A stretch of DNA of 64,000 bases, taken from positions 5,704,001 through 5,768,000 of the forward strand of contig NZ_CP023699.1 of the NCBI RefSeq assembly GCF_008704495.1, written 5' to 3'. Below, in pieces: positions 22,881 to 31,646 of the stretch. Made by a program: the position numbers and the translations under genes. Position 1 is the first letter of the stretch. The number at the start of each line of letters is the position of its first letter. A model generated the notes under the pieces. The model made no database searches and was not told the origin of the DNA. It saw only the letters and a list, made by a program, of their open reading frames with translations. The DNA is from Streptomyces kanamyceticus. Lineage in GTDB: Bacteria; Actinomycetota; Actinomycetes; Streptomycetales; Streptomycetaceae.

Positions 22881-24620
22881 ATGCTCGACCACCTCATCAA
22901 GGGCGCGACCGTCGTCGACGGGACCGGTGGCCCCGCTCGTGTTGCCGACGTCGGCATGCGGGACGGGCGGATCGCTGTTGTCGCGGAGCCAGGGACCGTC
23001 GCGGAGGAGGCCCGGACCAGCGAAGACGCCCAGGGGCGAGTTCTCGCGCCCGGGTTCGTCGATCCGCATACGCACTACGACGCGCAGCTGTTCTGGGATC
23101 CGTACGCGACGCCGTCCCTGAACCACGGTGTGACCACCGTGGCGGGCGGCAACTGTGGCTTCACGCTCGCGCCGCTCAATCCGGCCCGTCCCGGCGACGC
23201 CGACTACACGCGGCGGATGATGTCCAAGGTCGAGGGCATGTCGCTGGTGGCGCTTGAGGAGGGCGCGCCGTGGTCGTGGAGTTCGTTCGGGGAGTATCTG
23301 GACGCGTTGGAGGGGCGGGTCGCCGTCAACGCCGGTTTCATGGTGGGGCATTGCGCGCTGCGCAGGTACGTCATGGGCGCGGACGCGGTCGGCGGGCAGC
23401 CCACCCCCGGGCAGCTGGCGGAGATGCTGAACCTCTTCCACGAGGCGATGGACGCGGGGGCCTGGGGGCTCTCCACCACGCAGTCCTCCACGCACTCGGA
23501 CGGTGACGGGCAGCCCGTGGCGTCCCGGCACGCGAAGCCCGCCGAACTGCTCGCGCTCAGCAGGGCCGTCGCCGAGCACGAGGGGACGCAGCTCGAAGCG
23601 ATCGTGGCGGGCTGTCTCGACCAGTTCAGCGACGACGAGATCGATCTGTTCGTGGAGATGAGCGCGGCGGCCGGGCGGCCGCTGAACTGGAACGTGCTCA
23701 CCATCGACTCGGCCGTGCCCGAGCGCGTGCCGCGCCAGCTCGTGGCGAGCGAGCGGGCCCGCGAGGCGGGCGGCCGCATCGTCGCGCTGACCATGCCGAT
23801 CCTCACGCCGATGAACATGTCGCTCGGCACGTTCTGCGCCCTGAACCTCATCCCCGGCTGGGGCGAGATCCTGGGCCTGCCGGTGCCCGAGCGCATCGCG
23901 AAGCTGCGCGAACCCGACGTACGCGCGGAGATGCTGCGGCGCGCGGGCAGCAAGGAGGCGGGCGTCTTCCGGCGGCTCACCGACTTCGCGCGGTACGTCA
24001 TCGGGGACACGTACTCCGAGGCGAACGAGGGTCTCACCGGGCGCGTGGTGGCCGACATCGCGGCCGAGCGTGGCCTGGAGCCCTTCGAGTGCCTGGTGGA
24101 GATCTGCGCGGCCGACGAACTGCGCACGGTCCTGTGGCCGATGCCCACAGACAACGACCCCGACTCGTGGACGCTGCGCGCCGAGACCTGGCAGCACGAG
24201 GACGTCATGCTGGGCGGCTCGGACGCGGGCGCGCACCTGGACCGCATGTGCGGCGCCCCGTACACGACGCGCTTCATCGGCGACTGTCTGCGCGGCCGCA
24301 AGCTGGTCGGTCTCGAACAGGCCGTGAAGATGCTGACGGACGACCCGGCCCAGCTGTTCGGGCTGCGCGAGCGCGGCCGGATCGCCGAGGGGTACCACGC
24401 GGACCTGGTCCTCTTCGATCCGGAGCGGATCGACGCGGGCAAGGCGACGCTCGTCCACGACCTGCCGGGCGACAGCCCGCGCCTGGACTCCAAGGCGATC
24501 GGCGTCGACGCGGTCTGGGTCAACGGCGTCGAGGCGATCCGCGAGGACGTGGTGACCGGTGCCGTACCGGGGAAGATCCTGCGCTCGGGCCGCGACACGA
24601 AGACGGTGAGCACCACATGA
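22881..24620 (+). CDS. D-aminoacylase-type amidohydrolase
   Basis: 579 residues. A metal-dependent amidohydrolase of the N-acyl-D-amino-acid deacylase/dihydroorotase-like group: DPHTHYDAQ gives the HxH site, GGNCGFTLAP is the conserved strand with a metal cysteine position, GGSDAGAHLD gives the late aspartate and AQLFGLRERG is the terminal domain. It would hydrolyse an N-acyl or cyclic amide bond. The ATG at 22881 has aaagggga upstream; an in-frame ATG at 22860 adds seven residues. Its end overlaps the aldehyde dehydrogenase start (ATGA), so the two are coupled. Confidence 0.88.
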   Translation: MLDHLIKGATVVDGTGGPARVADVGMRDGRIAVVAEPGTVAEEARTSEDAQGRVLAPGFVDPHTHYDAQLFWDPYATPSLNHGVTTVAGGNCGFTLAPLNPARPGDADYTRRMMSKVEGMSLVALEEGAPWSWSSFGEYLDALEGRVAVNAGFMVGHCALRRYVMGADAVGGQPTPGQLAEMLNLFHEAMDAGAWGLSTTQSSTHSDGDGQPVASRHAKPAELLALSRAVAEHEGTQLEAIVAGCLDQFSDDEIDLFVEMSAAAGRPLNWNVLTIDSAVPERVPRQLVASERAREAGGRIVALTMPILTPMNMSLGTFCALNLIPGWGEILGLPVPERIAKLREPDVRAEMLRRAGSKEAGVFRRLTDFARYVIGDTYSEANEGLTGRVVADIAAERGLEPFECLVEICAADELRTVLWPMPTDNDPDSWTLRAETWQHEDVMLGGSDAGAHLDRMCGAPYTTRFIGDCLRGRKLVGLEQAVKMLTDDPAQLFGLRERGRIAEGYHADLVLFDPERIDAGKATLVHDLPGDSPRLDSKAIGVDAVWVNGVEAIREDVVTGAVPGKILRSGRDTKTVSTT

Positions 24621-26092
24621 CGCGTACGGAACGGCTGTTCATCGGCGGCGAGTGGACCGAGCCCGACGGCGGGCACTACGAGGTGATCGACCCGGCGACC
24701 GAGGACGTCGTGGGGCTCGCGCCCGAGGCGAGCCGCGCGCAGGTGCACGCGGCGGCGTCGGCGGCCCGTGCGGCCTTCGCGTCCTGGTCCCGTACGAGCC
24801 CCGAGGAGCGGGCGGGCGTGCTGTCCCGCGCGGCCTCCGTGCTGCGCCGGGACGCCGCCGAGCTCGCCGGACTGGCGCAGGCCGAGACGGGCGCGACGAC
24901 CGGTACGGCACACGGGATGCAGGTCGCGGTCGCGGTGGCGCGCTTCCAGCGGTACGCGAAGGGGGCCCTGGAACCGGTCGAGGAAGCGCTGCCGCCGCAG
25001 ATCAACGAGGCGGGGCCGATGGGTAAGGCGGGCGTCATGGGCGCGGTCGCCGTGCGGCAGCCCGTCGGCGTCGTCACCTGCATCACCTCGTACAACAACC
25101 CTTGGGCGAACCCGGCGGGCAAGGTGGCGCCCGCGCTCGCCATGGGCAACACGGTGGTGGTGAAACCGGCGCCGCAGGACCCGCTCTCCGTGTACCGGAT
25201 GGCGGCCGCGCTGGAGGAGGCGGGGGCGCCGCCCGGCGTGGTGAACGTCGTCTCCGGCACGGGCGTGGGCGTCGGCGAGGCGGCCGTGGACTCCCCGGAC
25301 GTCGACATGGTGAGCTTCACCGGGTCGACGGCCGTCGGGCAGCGCATCGGCGAGGTGTGCGGTCGGGACCTGAAGCGGCAGTTGATGGAGCTGGGCGGCA
25401 AGGGAGCGGCGATCGTCCTCGACGACGCCGACCTGGACGCGGCCGCGGCGGGCATCGGCACGACGTTCTCCTTCTACAGCGGCCAGATCTGTACGGCGCC
25501 GACGCGCGTCATCGTCCAACGGGGCGTGTACGACGCCTTGTTGGAGAAGCTGGCGGCCTACATCGGGTACCTGAAGGTCGGTGACCCGAGGGAGAAGGGG
25601 ACCATCGTCGGCCCGGTGATCTCGGCGGCGCACCGCGACCGCGTCGAGTCCTACGTCGAGCTAGGCCGCAAGGAGGGCGCGCGCGTCGTCGCGGGCGGCG
25701 AACGCCCCGCGTACGACAAGGGTTTCTACGTCGCACCGACCCTCCTGGCCGACTGCACCAACGACATGCGGGTGGTCAGGGAGGAGATCTTCGGCCCGGT
25801 GGTGGCCGTGGTCCCCTTCGACGCCGACGGCCCCGAGGCCGCCGAGGAGGCGGCGATCGCCCTCGCCAACGACAGCGACTACGGCCTCATCGACTACGTC
25901 TTCTCGGGCGATGTCGCCCGCGCGTTCCGGGTGGCCCGGCGCCTGCGGGCGGGCGGGGTCGGCATCAACACGATCGGCAGGAACATGGAGGCCCCGTTCG
26001 GCGGCTTCAAGAAGAGCGGGGTGGGGCGCGACGTCGGGTCGTACGCGCTGCATGCGTACAGCGAGCTGCAGTCGGTGGTGTGGCCGGGCTGA
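24617..26092 (+). CDS. Aldehyde dehydrogenase (NAD(P)-dependent)
   Basis: 491 residues of the ALDH superfamily. VGVVTCITSYNNPW replaces the usual PWNxP segment. SFTGSTAVGQRIG is the cofactor-binding turn, MELGGKGAAIV carries the general-base glutamate, GQICTAPTR the nucleophilic cysteine, and EEIFGPVVAVVPFD is typical. It oxidises an aldehyde to the acid. The start overlaps the preceding stop by four bases. It is the last gene of the catabolic set; the following 417 bp hold only repeats. Confidence 0.93.
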   Translation: MTRTERLFIGGEWTEPDGGHYEVIDPATEDVVGLAPEASRAQVHAAASAARAAFASWSRTSPEERAGVLSRAASVLRRDAAELAGLAQAETGATTGTAHGMQVAVAVARFQRYAKGALEPVEEALPPQINEAGPMGKAGVMGAVAVRQPVGVVTCITSYNNPWANPAGKVAPALAMGNTVVVKPAPQDPLSVYRMAAALEEAGAPPGVVNVVSGTGVGVGEAAVDSPDVDMVSFTGSTAVGQRIGEVCGRDLKRQLMELGGKGAAIVLDDADLDAAAAGIGTTFSFYSGQICTAPTRVIVQRGVYDALLEKLAAYIGYLKVGDPREKGTIVGPVISAAHRDRVESYVELGRKEGARVVAGGERPAYDKGFYVAPTLLADCTNDMRVVREEIFGPVVAVVPFDADGPEAAEEAAIALANDSDYGLIDYVFSGDVARAFRVARRLRAGGVGINTIGRNMEAPFGGFKKSGVGRDVGSYALHAYSELQSVVWPG

Positions 26093-26101
26093 AGGGGTCG
26101 G

Positions 26102-26196
26102 CTGGCGCGGTACGCCTGGACTGGCGCGGTACGCCTGGATCGGCGCTGTACGCCTGGACCGGCGCTGTCCACCGGGGCTGGCGCCGTCTACCCGGG
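26102..26196. repeat. 19-bp tandem repeats, five degenerate units
   Basis: Units of exactly 19 bp begin at 26102, 26121, 26140, 26159 and 26178 (ctggcgcggtacgcctgga and variants). Beyond them, 26215-26450 holds two copies of a cccacccgcccgccccc-type tract. No gene is apparent in 26093-26509. Confidence 0.7.
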
Positions 26197-26509
26197 CCGC
26201 TGGTACCCGTCCAGGTGCTGCCCTCTCCCACCCGCCCGCCCCCACCCAGCGGGTCCTGTCGTCACCGGCTGCTGAGCGCCGACGGGTGCTGCCCGGCCCG
26301 CGTCGGGAATGACGTATCCCGAGGCCGTTGGTGCCCACCGGGCGAGGTCCTCCCGGGGCGCGGATGCCCCGGCCGGCGGGCCTGACTCCCGGCACCGATC
26401 CGCAGCTGCCGTCTCCCACCCACCCGCCCCCACCCAGCAGGCCTCGCTGCCCCCGGCTGCGCTAGGTCGACCGGTTGGGACCCCAGTGGGCGGGACAGGC
26501 CGGTCCGCG

Positions 26510-26716
26510 TCAGTTCTCGAAGTCCCCGGACTTCACACCCGCGATGAAGGCGGACCAACCGGCGGACGAGTAGTGCTGGGTGTCGCAGCCGGGGTCCTTG
26601 CTGTCGCGGACGGCGCGGCCGCCGGTCGCGGTGTGGGCGACCTCGACGCATTCCTGCTGGCCGCCCTGGGAGTAGCTGGACTTCCTGAACGCGGTGACGA
26701 TTTCCTGGTCCTTCAT
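26510..26716 (-). CDS. DUF397 protein
   Basis: 68 residues with the family pattern FRKSSYSQGG, then CVEVA, AVRDSKDP and a C-terminal WSAFIAGVKSGDF. DUF397 proteins are small partners of WhiJ-type XRE regulators in actinobacteria. Its ATG overlaps the stop of the XRE gene, giving a coupled pair. Confidence 0.9.
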   Translation of the reverse strand: MKDQEIVTAFRKSSYSQGGQQECVEVAHTATGGRAVRDSKDPGCDTQHYSSAGWSAFIAGVKSGDFEN

Positions 26717-27591
26717 TCCTCTTCTCTCTCCGTATCCGGGATATCCCGCAGTGCTCTGCGCAGGAAGGTCAGAGTCTGGTCCGGGGTGAGCGCGGCAGAT
26801 CTGAGAGCTTCGAAGATCTGGGCGTGCTTCGCCATGTCCTCCGGCTCTTCGAGGAACACCGTGCTCGTCGTGGTGTCGAAGGCGACTGCTTCCGGCGCGG
26901 GCTCCGGGCCGAAGGTGAACTGGACGAAGTGCGACGTCATGTGGGCCGCCTGCCATTCGGCCGCCGGGAGCACCTGGATGCTGACGTTCTGGCGCTGAGC
27001 GACATTCAGGAGGTGGAGTAACTGCTCGCGGTGCACTTTGTGGGAAGGCATCGGCGAGGTGAGTGCGGGCTCCCAGATCACGGCTGCGAATCGGGCGCCG
27101 TTCTCCTCGATGACACGCCTGCGTTGCTGCCGGATGGTGGTCATCTCGTCCATTGCGTCGGCTGAGTAGACAGTCAGGCTGGCGCCCATCAGCGTGCGCA
27201 CGTAGTCGTCGGTCTGCAGCAGGCCGGGGATGAAGAGCGGTTGCCATGTGCGAATGTACGTGGCGTCCGCTTCGAGGGTGATGATGTCCGCGTACTCAGG
27301 CTTCGCGGCCCAGGGGTAGTCCATCCACCAGCCGCGTTTGTTGGAGTCGCGAGCCAATTGCTCCAACTGCTCCTGGACCATGCGGTCCTTGACCCCGTAC
27401 AGCTCCAGCATGAGCCGCACGTCTCCGGGACGCGCAGAGACCTGACCGGCTTCGATCCTGCTGACCTTGGTCTTGGACCCCACGATGTGATCCGCCGCGT
27501 GCTGTTGGTCGAGTTTCGCGGCCTCTCGATACTTCCTGAGGGCGGCGCCGAGACGCCGACTGCGGACCGTCGGCCGTCCACCTGCGGGCAT
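26713..27591 (-). CDS. WhiJ-like XRE regulator (DUF5753)
   Basis: 292 residues. The helix-turn-helix is at about 14-66 (LGAALRKYREAAKLDQQHAADHI, then SKTKVSRIEAGQ); the C-terminal DUF5753 domain has IRTWQPLFIPGLLQT and VSIQVLPA. The WhiJ group controls differentiation together with a DUF397 protein and an AbaA-like ATPase. All three types are here: DUF397 downstream and overlapping, and the ATPase gene divergent at 27801. The intergenic 209 bp between them presumably holds the operators. Confidence 0.9.
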   Translation of the reverse strand: MPAGGRPTVRSRRLGAALRKYREAAKLDQQHAADHIVGSKTKVSRIEAGQVSARPGDVRLMLELYGVKDRMVQEQLEQLARDSNKRGWWMDYPWAAKPEYADIITLEADATYIRTWQPLFIPGLLQTDDYVRTLMGASLTVYSADAMDEMTTIRQQRRRVIEENGARFAAVIWEPALTSPMPSHKVHREQLLHLLNVAQRQNVSIQVLPAAEWQAAHMTSHFVQFTFGPEPAPEAVAFDTTTSTVFLEEPEDMAKHAQIFEALRSAALTPDQTLTFLRRALRDIPDTEREEE

Positions 27592-27800
27592 GTGCCGCCT
27601 CCTCTGCTCCGTGTACCAGTCTGCCTGTCAATTGAAGCTAGTCGCTAGCCAGTTGCGACGCAGCGCTACTCGCAACTTTGCGTTTTAAGTTCGATTGCGA
27701 GTGCGTGGAGTTGCCCTCTACCGTGAGTTGCGTCACTAGGCGTATCGCTGGCTTGGCGCTCGGTGATCACGGCTCCGTCTGCCCGTCCCCTGGAGGACGC

Positions 27801-28238
27801 ATGTCCGGACGTACGCACACCCAGAGATTCCGCCTCCGCAAGGACTCCGTCCCCGCTGCTCGACGCCACGTCGAAGTGACGCTTCGTGACTGGAAGTTAG
27901 GTGAGGTCGCGGAGGTCGCCGCCCTCGTCGTCAGCGAGCTGGCCACCAACGCCGTCGTCCATGCCAAGGGCATCGGAGAGTTCTTCGAACTGGCCCTCCG
28001 CCGCAGGGATGGTGTCCTCGTCGTCGAAGTCTCGGATTCCTGCCGGTGGCGGATGCCTGAAATCTCGAAACCGGAACCGGGGCCGAACGACATCACCGGA
28101 CGCGGCCTGCTCATCGTCGACGCGATCGCCCAGGCGTGGGGTGTGCGGCCCCGTGACGAGGGCAAGACGGTCTGGGTGCGCCTGGATCTTCAGGGCCCCG
28201 ATCGGCAGCTCCCGGCCGGTGGCGGTGGATCGCGCTAG
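27801..28238 (+). CDS. AbaA/RsbW-like GHKL ATP-binding protein
   Basis: 145 residues. HATPase_c fold with the N-box ELATNAVVHA and G-box GRGLLIVDAIA, as in anti-sigma factor kinases (RsbW/SpoIIAB) and Streptomyces AbaA-like proteins. The ATG follows ctggagg by four bases; upstream in-frame starts would add a non-conserved extension. TTA at 27897-27899 (residue 33) suggests bldA control. It is divergent from the WhiJ-like gene; that conserved trio is typical of Streptomyces developmental regulation. Confidence 0.85.
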   Translation: MSGRTHTQRFRLRKDSVPAARRHVEVTLRDWKLGEVAEVAALVVSELATNAVVHAKGIGEFFELALRRRDGVLVVEVSDSCRWRMPEISKPEPGPNDITGRGLLIVDAIAQAWGVRPRDEGKTVWVRLDLQGPDRQLPAGGGGSR

Positions 28239-28308
28239 GAGGGGGCGGGTGGGTGGGGTGAGGCAGGAAGCTGGCGGGGCCGGTCTGCGAGGTGGCGGCG
28301 GCTGACGT

Positions 28309-28515
28309 TCAGGCGTCCCGCGCCGCCAGCGCCGCGACCGCTGGAATCGCCGCGAATGCCTCGCGCATGTGTCGCAGGAGCGCCGCGCGGTCCTGCCGCG
28401 CGGTCTCCGGTGAGGTCCACGCCTCCAGGGCGCAGTGCCACGCGGCGAGCATGAGGTCGAGCAGCAGGCGGAACTCGGTGCGGCCCGGGGACTGTCCGGC
28501 GAGGCGGTCCGCCAT
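28309..28515 (-). pseudogene. C-terminal fragment of a TetR-type regulator
   Basis: 68 residues, reading from an ATG at 28515 to LAARDA. The composition and spacing (LLLDLMLAAWHCALEAW, ALLRHMREAFAA) resemble the ligand-domain C-terminus of TetR regulators; the helix-turn-helix part is absent. It starts exactly where a truncated quinone-reductase frame begins on the other strand, so a deletion probably removed the 5' halves of both divergent genes. Confidence 0.55.
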
Positions 28516-28517
28516 GA

Positions 28518-28781
28518 TCCGGGGGCGAGCGGTTCCCGTTCGGAGCCCTCTTCGGAAACGACCGCCGCCACAACCGCCAGATCGTCGCCTACTACCTGCT
28601 GGACGACGCCGCGGGCCTCGGCGCCGACCTCACCTGGCTCGCCGCGCTCACCGCCAGGGGCGAGCTGGACCCGCAAGTCGCCCTGCGCACCGACTCGACG
28701 CGGGTGGCGCACGCGGCCGCCGAACTGGCGGGCCGCCGCGTGCCGGGCAAGGCCGTCATCGACGTCGTCGACATCCGCTGA
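28518..28781 (+). pseudogene. C-terminal fragment of quinone oxidoreductase (MDR family)
   Basis: The frame begins directly after a stop codon (28515-28517) and reads RFPFGALFGNDRRHN, then LAALTARGELDPQVAL and AAELAGRRVPGKAVIDVV. This is the end of a zinc-independent MDR quinone reductase (the usual LxxxGxLxPxV and RRVxGKAVLDV pattern). The Rossmann domain is missing and no start or ribosome binding site exists, hence a pseudogene. It ends 14 bp before the PHP gene's stop. Confidence 0.7.
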
Positions 28782-28794
28782 GCGGCTCCCCGAC

Positions 28795-30351
28795 TCAGGC
28801 GCGGCCCAGGAAGATCGGGTTCGTGAAGGCCGACAGGGGGCCGGGCAGGCCCGGCACCACGGGGTCGTGGCGGACCTCCGCGCGTACGTATGCCGCGTAC
28901 GACGCGGTGGTGCGCCACTCCAGCGTGCCCGCGCCGGACGCGGGGAGCACCGGGCCCGTGTGCAGGACGCCCTGGTCCGTGACGAAGCGGGGCGTGCAGC
29001 CGGGGGCGCCCTTCACGTCCAGGCGGACGGTGACCGGGGCGTCGCGGTCGACGGAGAGGCGCTCGCCGATGCCCGCGTGCTTGCCCCGGCCGCCCGCCGC
29101 GGAGAAGGAGAGGACGACGGACTTCGACTCGGCGACGTAGGAGCGGCCCTTGCGGATGCCGTCCTGGATGGCGTCGCGGGTCAGGTCGTCGGCGAGGACG
29201 ACGGTCTGGGGGCTCCCGACGGGGTCGGGGTCGCGGTGCGCGTCGCTGTTGCCCATGGCCGGAATCCACGGCTTTCCGCCGCGTACGGAGGCGACGAGCA
29301 TGCTGTCCCAGTCGGCGAGGGAGATCTCGTCGTCCGGCGTGTACGCGCCGTTCCACACCTCGACCGCGTCGGCCTCGCCGAAGCCGAACTTCCAGTTGCA
29401 GCCGACGCAGGTGGCGTGCGGATGGGCGGGCACGACGAGGCCGCCCGAGTCGCGGATCTTGCGCGCGTACCTGCCGAAGCGGTTGTCGCGGGCCCGGTAG
29501 CGCCAGTCGATGAACGTGCCGGGGTCCGTGCCGAGCGCGACCACGTGGCCGTTGCGGGTGGTGACCTCCTCGCCCAGCATGATCAGCAGGTCGTCGCCCG
29601 CGAGATCGGCCCAGTGCGGGTGTGCGGAGTGCGTGTTGTGCTCGGAGGAGTTGATGAAGTCGAGCCCCGCGGCGCGGGCGAGCGCCGCGATCTCGGCGAG
29701 GGTGCGCTTCCCGTCCGAGTACCAGGAGTGCAGATGGCAGTCGCCGCGGTACCAGGCGCGGCCCCGGCCCTTGGCGCGATCGGGCGGGTAGACGGGCTTC
29801 GGGGTCCGTCCTGGCGCGCCGTACGTGAGGGTGATCGTCACCTCGTACGGCAGCCCTTCGGGAGCGACCGTGTACGGGCCGAGCGCGATGTTCCACGTGC
29901 CCGCGCGGACCCGGCCCGCGACGTAGCCCGGCGTCGCGTCGTCGGCGCGGATGAAGAACTCGGTGCGGGCGCCGCCCGACCAGCCCCGGAAGCCCTTGCC
30001 GCCGAGCTCGGTGCCCTGTTCGTCGAAGACGCCGATGTCGAGCGCGTTGCCCTGCGTGCCCGCCGGGACCGTCGGCTTCTGGTAGGTGTACGCGACCCGG
30101 AGTTCGCTGACACCCTCGGGGATCTCCACGGGCAGATAGACGAAGTCGGGCGCGCCAGGGGGGAGGGTCCCGCGGACGGTTCTCGTCTCGCGGGTGCCCG
30201 CCTCCTTGCCGCTGTCCTGCCCCGGCTGCGGGGCGCGCCGCTCGGCGCCACTGGCGAAGCTCACGCCGTTCAACGTAAGCGCGGCGGCGGCTCCCGTCAC
30301 GAACAGTCCGCGCCTGTTCATTCCCCCGTGCTGCGGGTGGTCCTCGCACAT
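28795..30351 (-). CDS. CehA/McbA-type PHP metallohydrolase, Tat-exported
   Basis: 518 residues. RRGLFVTGAAAALTLNG after about ten residues is a twin-arginine-like signal. The PHP/CehA fold shows GDCHLHSWYSDG (HxH), INSSEHN, VVPAHPHA and GNSDAH, all metal ligands. An N-terminal beta domain (about 60-190) precedes the catalytic domain. CehA/McbA enzymes hydrolyse carbaryl, and relatives act on phosphoesters; the natural substrate is unknown. The ATG at 30351 has gggag seven bases before it; an inner ATG at 30321 is an alternative. Confidence 0.85.
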   Translation of the reverse strand: MCEDHPQHGGMNRRGLFVTGAAAALTLNGVSFASGAERRAPQPGQDSGKEAGTRETRTVRGTLPPGAPDFVYLPVEIPEGVSELRVAYTYQKPTVPAGTQGNALDIGVFDEQGTELGGKGFRGWSGGARTEFFIRADDATPGYVAGRVRAGTWNIALGPYTVAPEGLPYEVTITLTYGAPGRTPKPVYPPDRAKGRGRAWYRGDCHLHSWYSDGKRTLAEIAALARAAGLDFINSSEHNTHSAHPHWADLAGDDLLIMLGEEVTTRNGHVVALGTDPGTFIDWRYRARDNRFGRYARKIRDSGGLVVPAHPHATCVGCNWKFGFGEADAVEVWNGAYTPDDEISLADWDSMLVASVRGGKPWIPAMGNSDAHRDPDPVGSPQTVVLADDLTRDAIQDGIRKGRSYVAESKSVVLSFSAAGGRGKHAGIGERLSVDRDAPVTVRLDVKGAPGCTPRFVTDQGVLHTGPVLPASGAGTLEWRTTASYAAYVRAEVRHDPVVPGLPGPLSAFTNPIFLGRA

Positions 30352-30457
30352 GCTGCGGCTCCCAGGGTGTCGGTGGTGACGTGGGTGGTGCGTGCAACCC
30401 TGGTATTGAGCCGTGAACTGTGCCGCAAGGGAAGGAGATTGACGGACTTACGCCCGG

Positions 30458-30480
30458 TGTCCGGGGCGTGGCCCCGGACA
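30458..30480. terminator. Hairpin between convergent or tandem units
   Basis: tgtccggggc (30458-30467), loop gtg, gccccggaca (30471-30480). It lies just past the stop of the monooxygenase gene (minus strand) and upstream of the PHP gene. Confidence 0.6.
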
Positions 30481-30484
30481 GGCC

Positions 30485-30841
30485 CTAGGCGGAGGTGACC
30501 TCGGCGACGACGTCGTACAGGCCGGGGTTGGGCGTCACCGATTGCCCGGCCTCGTCGAGTGCCGCCCGGGTGCGTGCCGAGAACTGGATGTCGGCGATGG
30601 CCGCCTCGTACAGCTCCTCGCTCGTCCAGTGCGAGATGTTGACGAGCTGGAAGCGGGTGTCCGTGGAACGGGCCCTGTGCAGACGGGAGTCGACGAACCC
30701 CGGCTTGCCCCGCATGAGGTCGACCCGCTTCTCCCAGCCGGAGATGAACTCGTCTAGGTCGACGCCGTCGATCTCGAAGACATTGATGAAGGTGACGGGC
30801 GAGCCGCCCGACGTGTCGTTGTGCTGGCTGTCTGTCGTCAT
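30485..30841 (-). CDS. Antibiotic biosynthesis monooxygenase (ABM) domain protein
   Basis: 118 residues with the dimeric alpha/beta barrel pattern VTFINVFEIDGVDLDEFISGW and RVDLMRGKPGFVDSRLHRA, then FQLVNISHWTSEE. Members are cofactor-less monooxygenases or small structural homologues. The 154 bp between it and the next, divergent gene contain the promoters of both. Confidence 0.85.
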   Translation of the reverse strand: MTTDSQHNDTSGGSPVTFINVFEIDGVDLDEFISGWEKRVDLMRGKPGFVDSRLHRARSTDTRFQLVNISHWTSEELYEAAIADIQFSARTRAALDEAGQSVTPNPGLYDVVAEVTSA

Positions 30842-30995
30842 GCCACGCAGCCTAATCGGGGCCTCCGCCGCCCGGCGGAGGCGGTGTGGCCCGACGGCGG
30901 ACGTGCGGGGCGAGGGAGCCGATCAGGATCGGTGGTGCGCGGCGAGAGCATCTCGCCGTGGTCTCAACGAGACGTTCCAGTAAGGGAGTTACCCC

Positions 30996-31646
30996 GTGTC
31001 CACTTGTACGAAGTCCGCCCGCGCCGCCACCCTGTTCGCCGCCTTCGCCGTCCTCGCGGCCACCGTCGGAGCCGCCTCCGCGTCCACCGTCGGAGCCGCC
31101 TCCGCGTCCAGCTCGCAGGACGCGCCCGCGACCGGCTCAGGCCCCGTCACCTCCACCCTCAAGGGCTCGGCCCGGTTGGCCTATCCCGTGCCCACCGAGG
31201 ACATCCGGGTCAGCGTCGACGCCCGCTCCGACTACAAGAGCGCGGACTGGTCCCTGCCCGAGCCCGGCAAGTCGTCGGGCACCTTCCGCATCGTCCACCG
31301 GGGCGACCCCGTCGACGGCAAGCCGGGCTGGGTCAACTGGGGTGAGTTCAAGGTCGACTGCTTGAGCACCGGAGGGCCCACCGCGACCGTGACCGGACGC
31401 ATCGTGCGCGCGGGCGGCGATACCGGCGCCTGGGACGACTACGTGAAGCGGGGCGTCCGGATGGGGGTCAGTTTCTACGTCGGCGACAAGTCCGGCGACA
31501 AGAAGGGCGGTGCCCCCAGTCGCGTCGGGATCACCGCGGGCAACAAGGAGGGCGAGCCGATGCTGACCAAGTGCATGGCCTCGGCCGCCGATTCCCCGGT
31601 GATCGAGGGCGGGTACACGCTCAAGGACAAGTTCCCCGCGCGCTAG
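30996..31646 (+). CDS. Secreted protein of unknown function
   Basis: 216 residues. The signal peptide (ARAATLFAAFAVLAATVG) is followed by two identical TVGAASAS octapeptides encoded by a 24-bp direct duplication (about 31061-31108). The mature domain (LKGSARLAYPVP, VKRGVRMGVSFYVGD) has two cysteines, probably one disulfide. GTG start with aagggag upstream. The stop overlaps, by three bases, the stop of the convergent ankyrin gene. No family recognised. Confidence 0.8.
   Translation: MSTCTKSARAATLFAAFAVLAATVGAASASTVGAASASSSQDAPATGSGPVTSTLKGSARLAYPVPTEDIRVSVDARSDYKSADWSLPEPGKSSGTFRIVHRGDPVDGKPGWVNWGEFKVDCLSTGGPTATVTGRIVRAGGDTGAWDDYVKRGVRMGVSFYVGDKSGDKKGGAPSRVGITAGNKEGEPMLTKCMASAADSPVIEGGYTLKDKFPAR

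Noticed and set aside
22785..25633. Very long minus-strand frames (557 and 809 codons) opposite the D-aminoacylase and aldehyde dehydrogenase genes
   Set aside because: Shadow frames caused by high third-position GC; the plus-strand proteins carry all family motifs.
11565..26092. Secondary-metabolite biosynthetic cluster around AfsR
   Set aside because: No PKS, NRPS, terpene or lanthipeptide core enzyme present; the genes look catabolic and AfsR is a global regulator.
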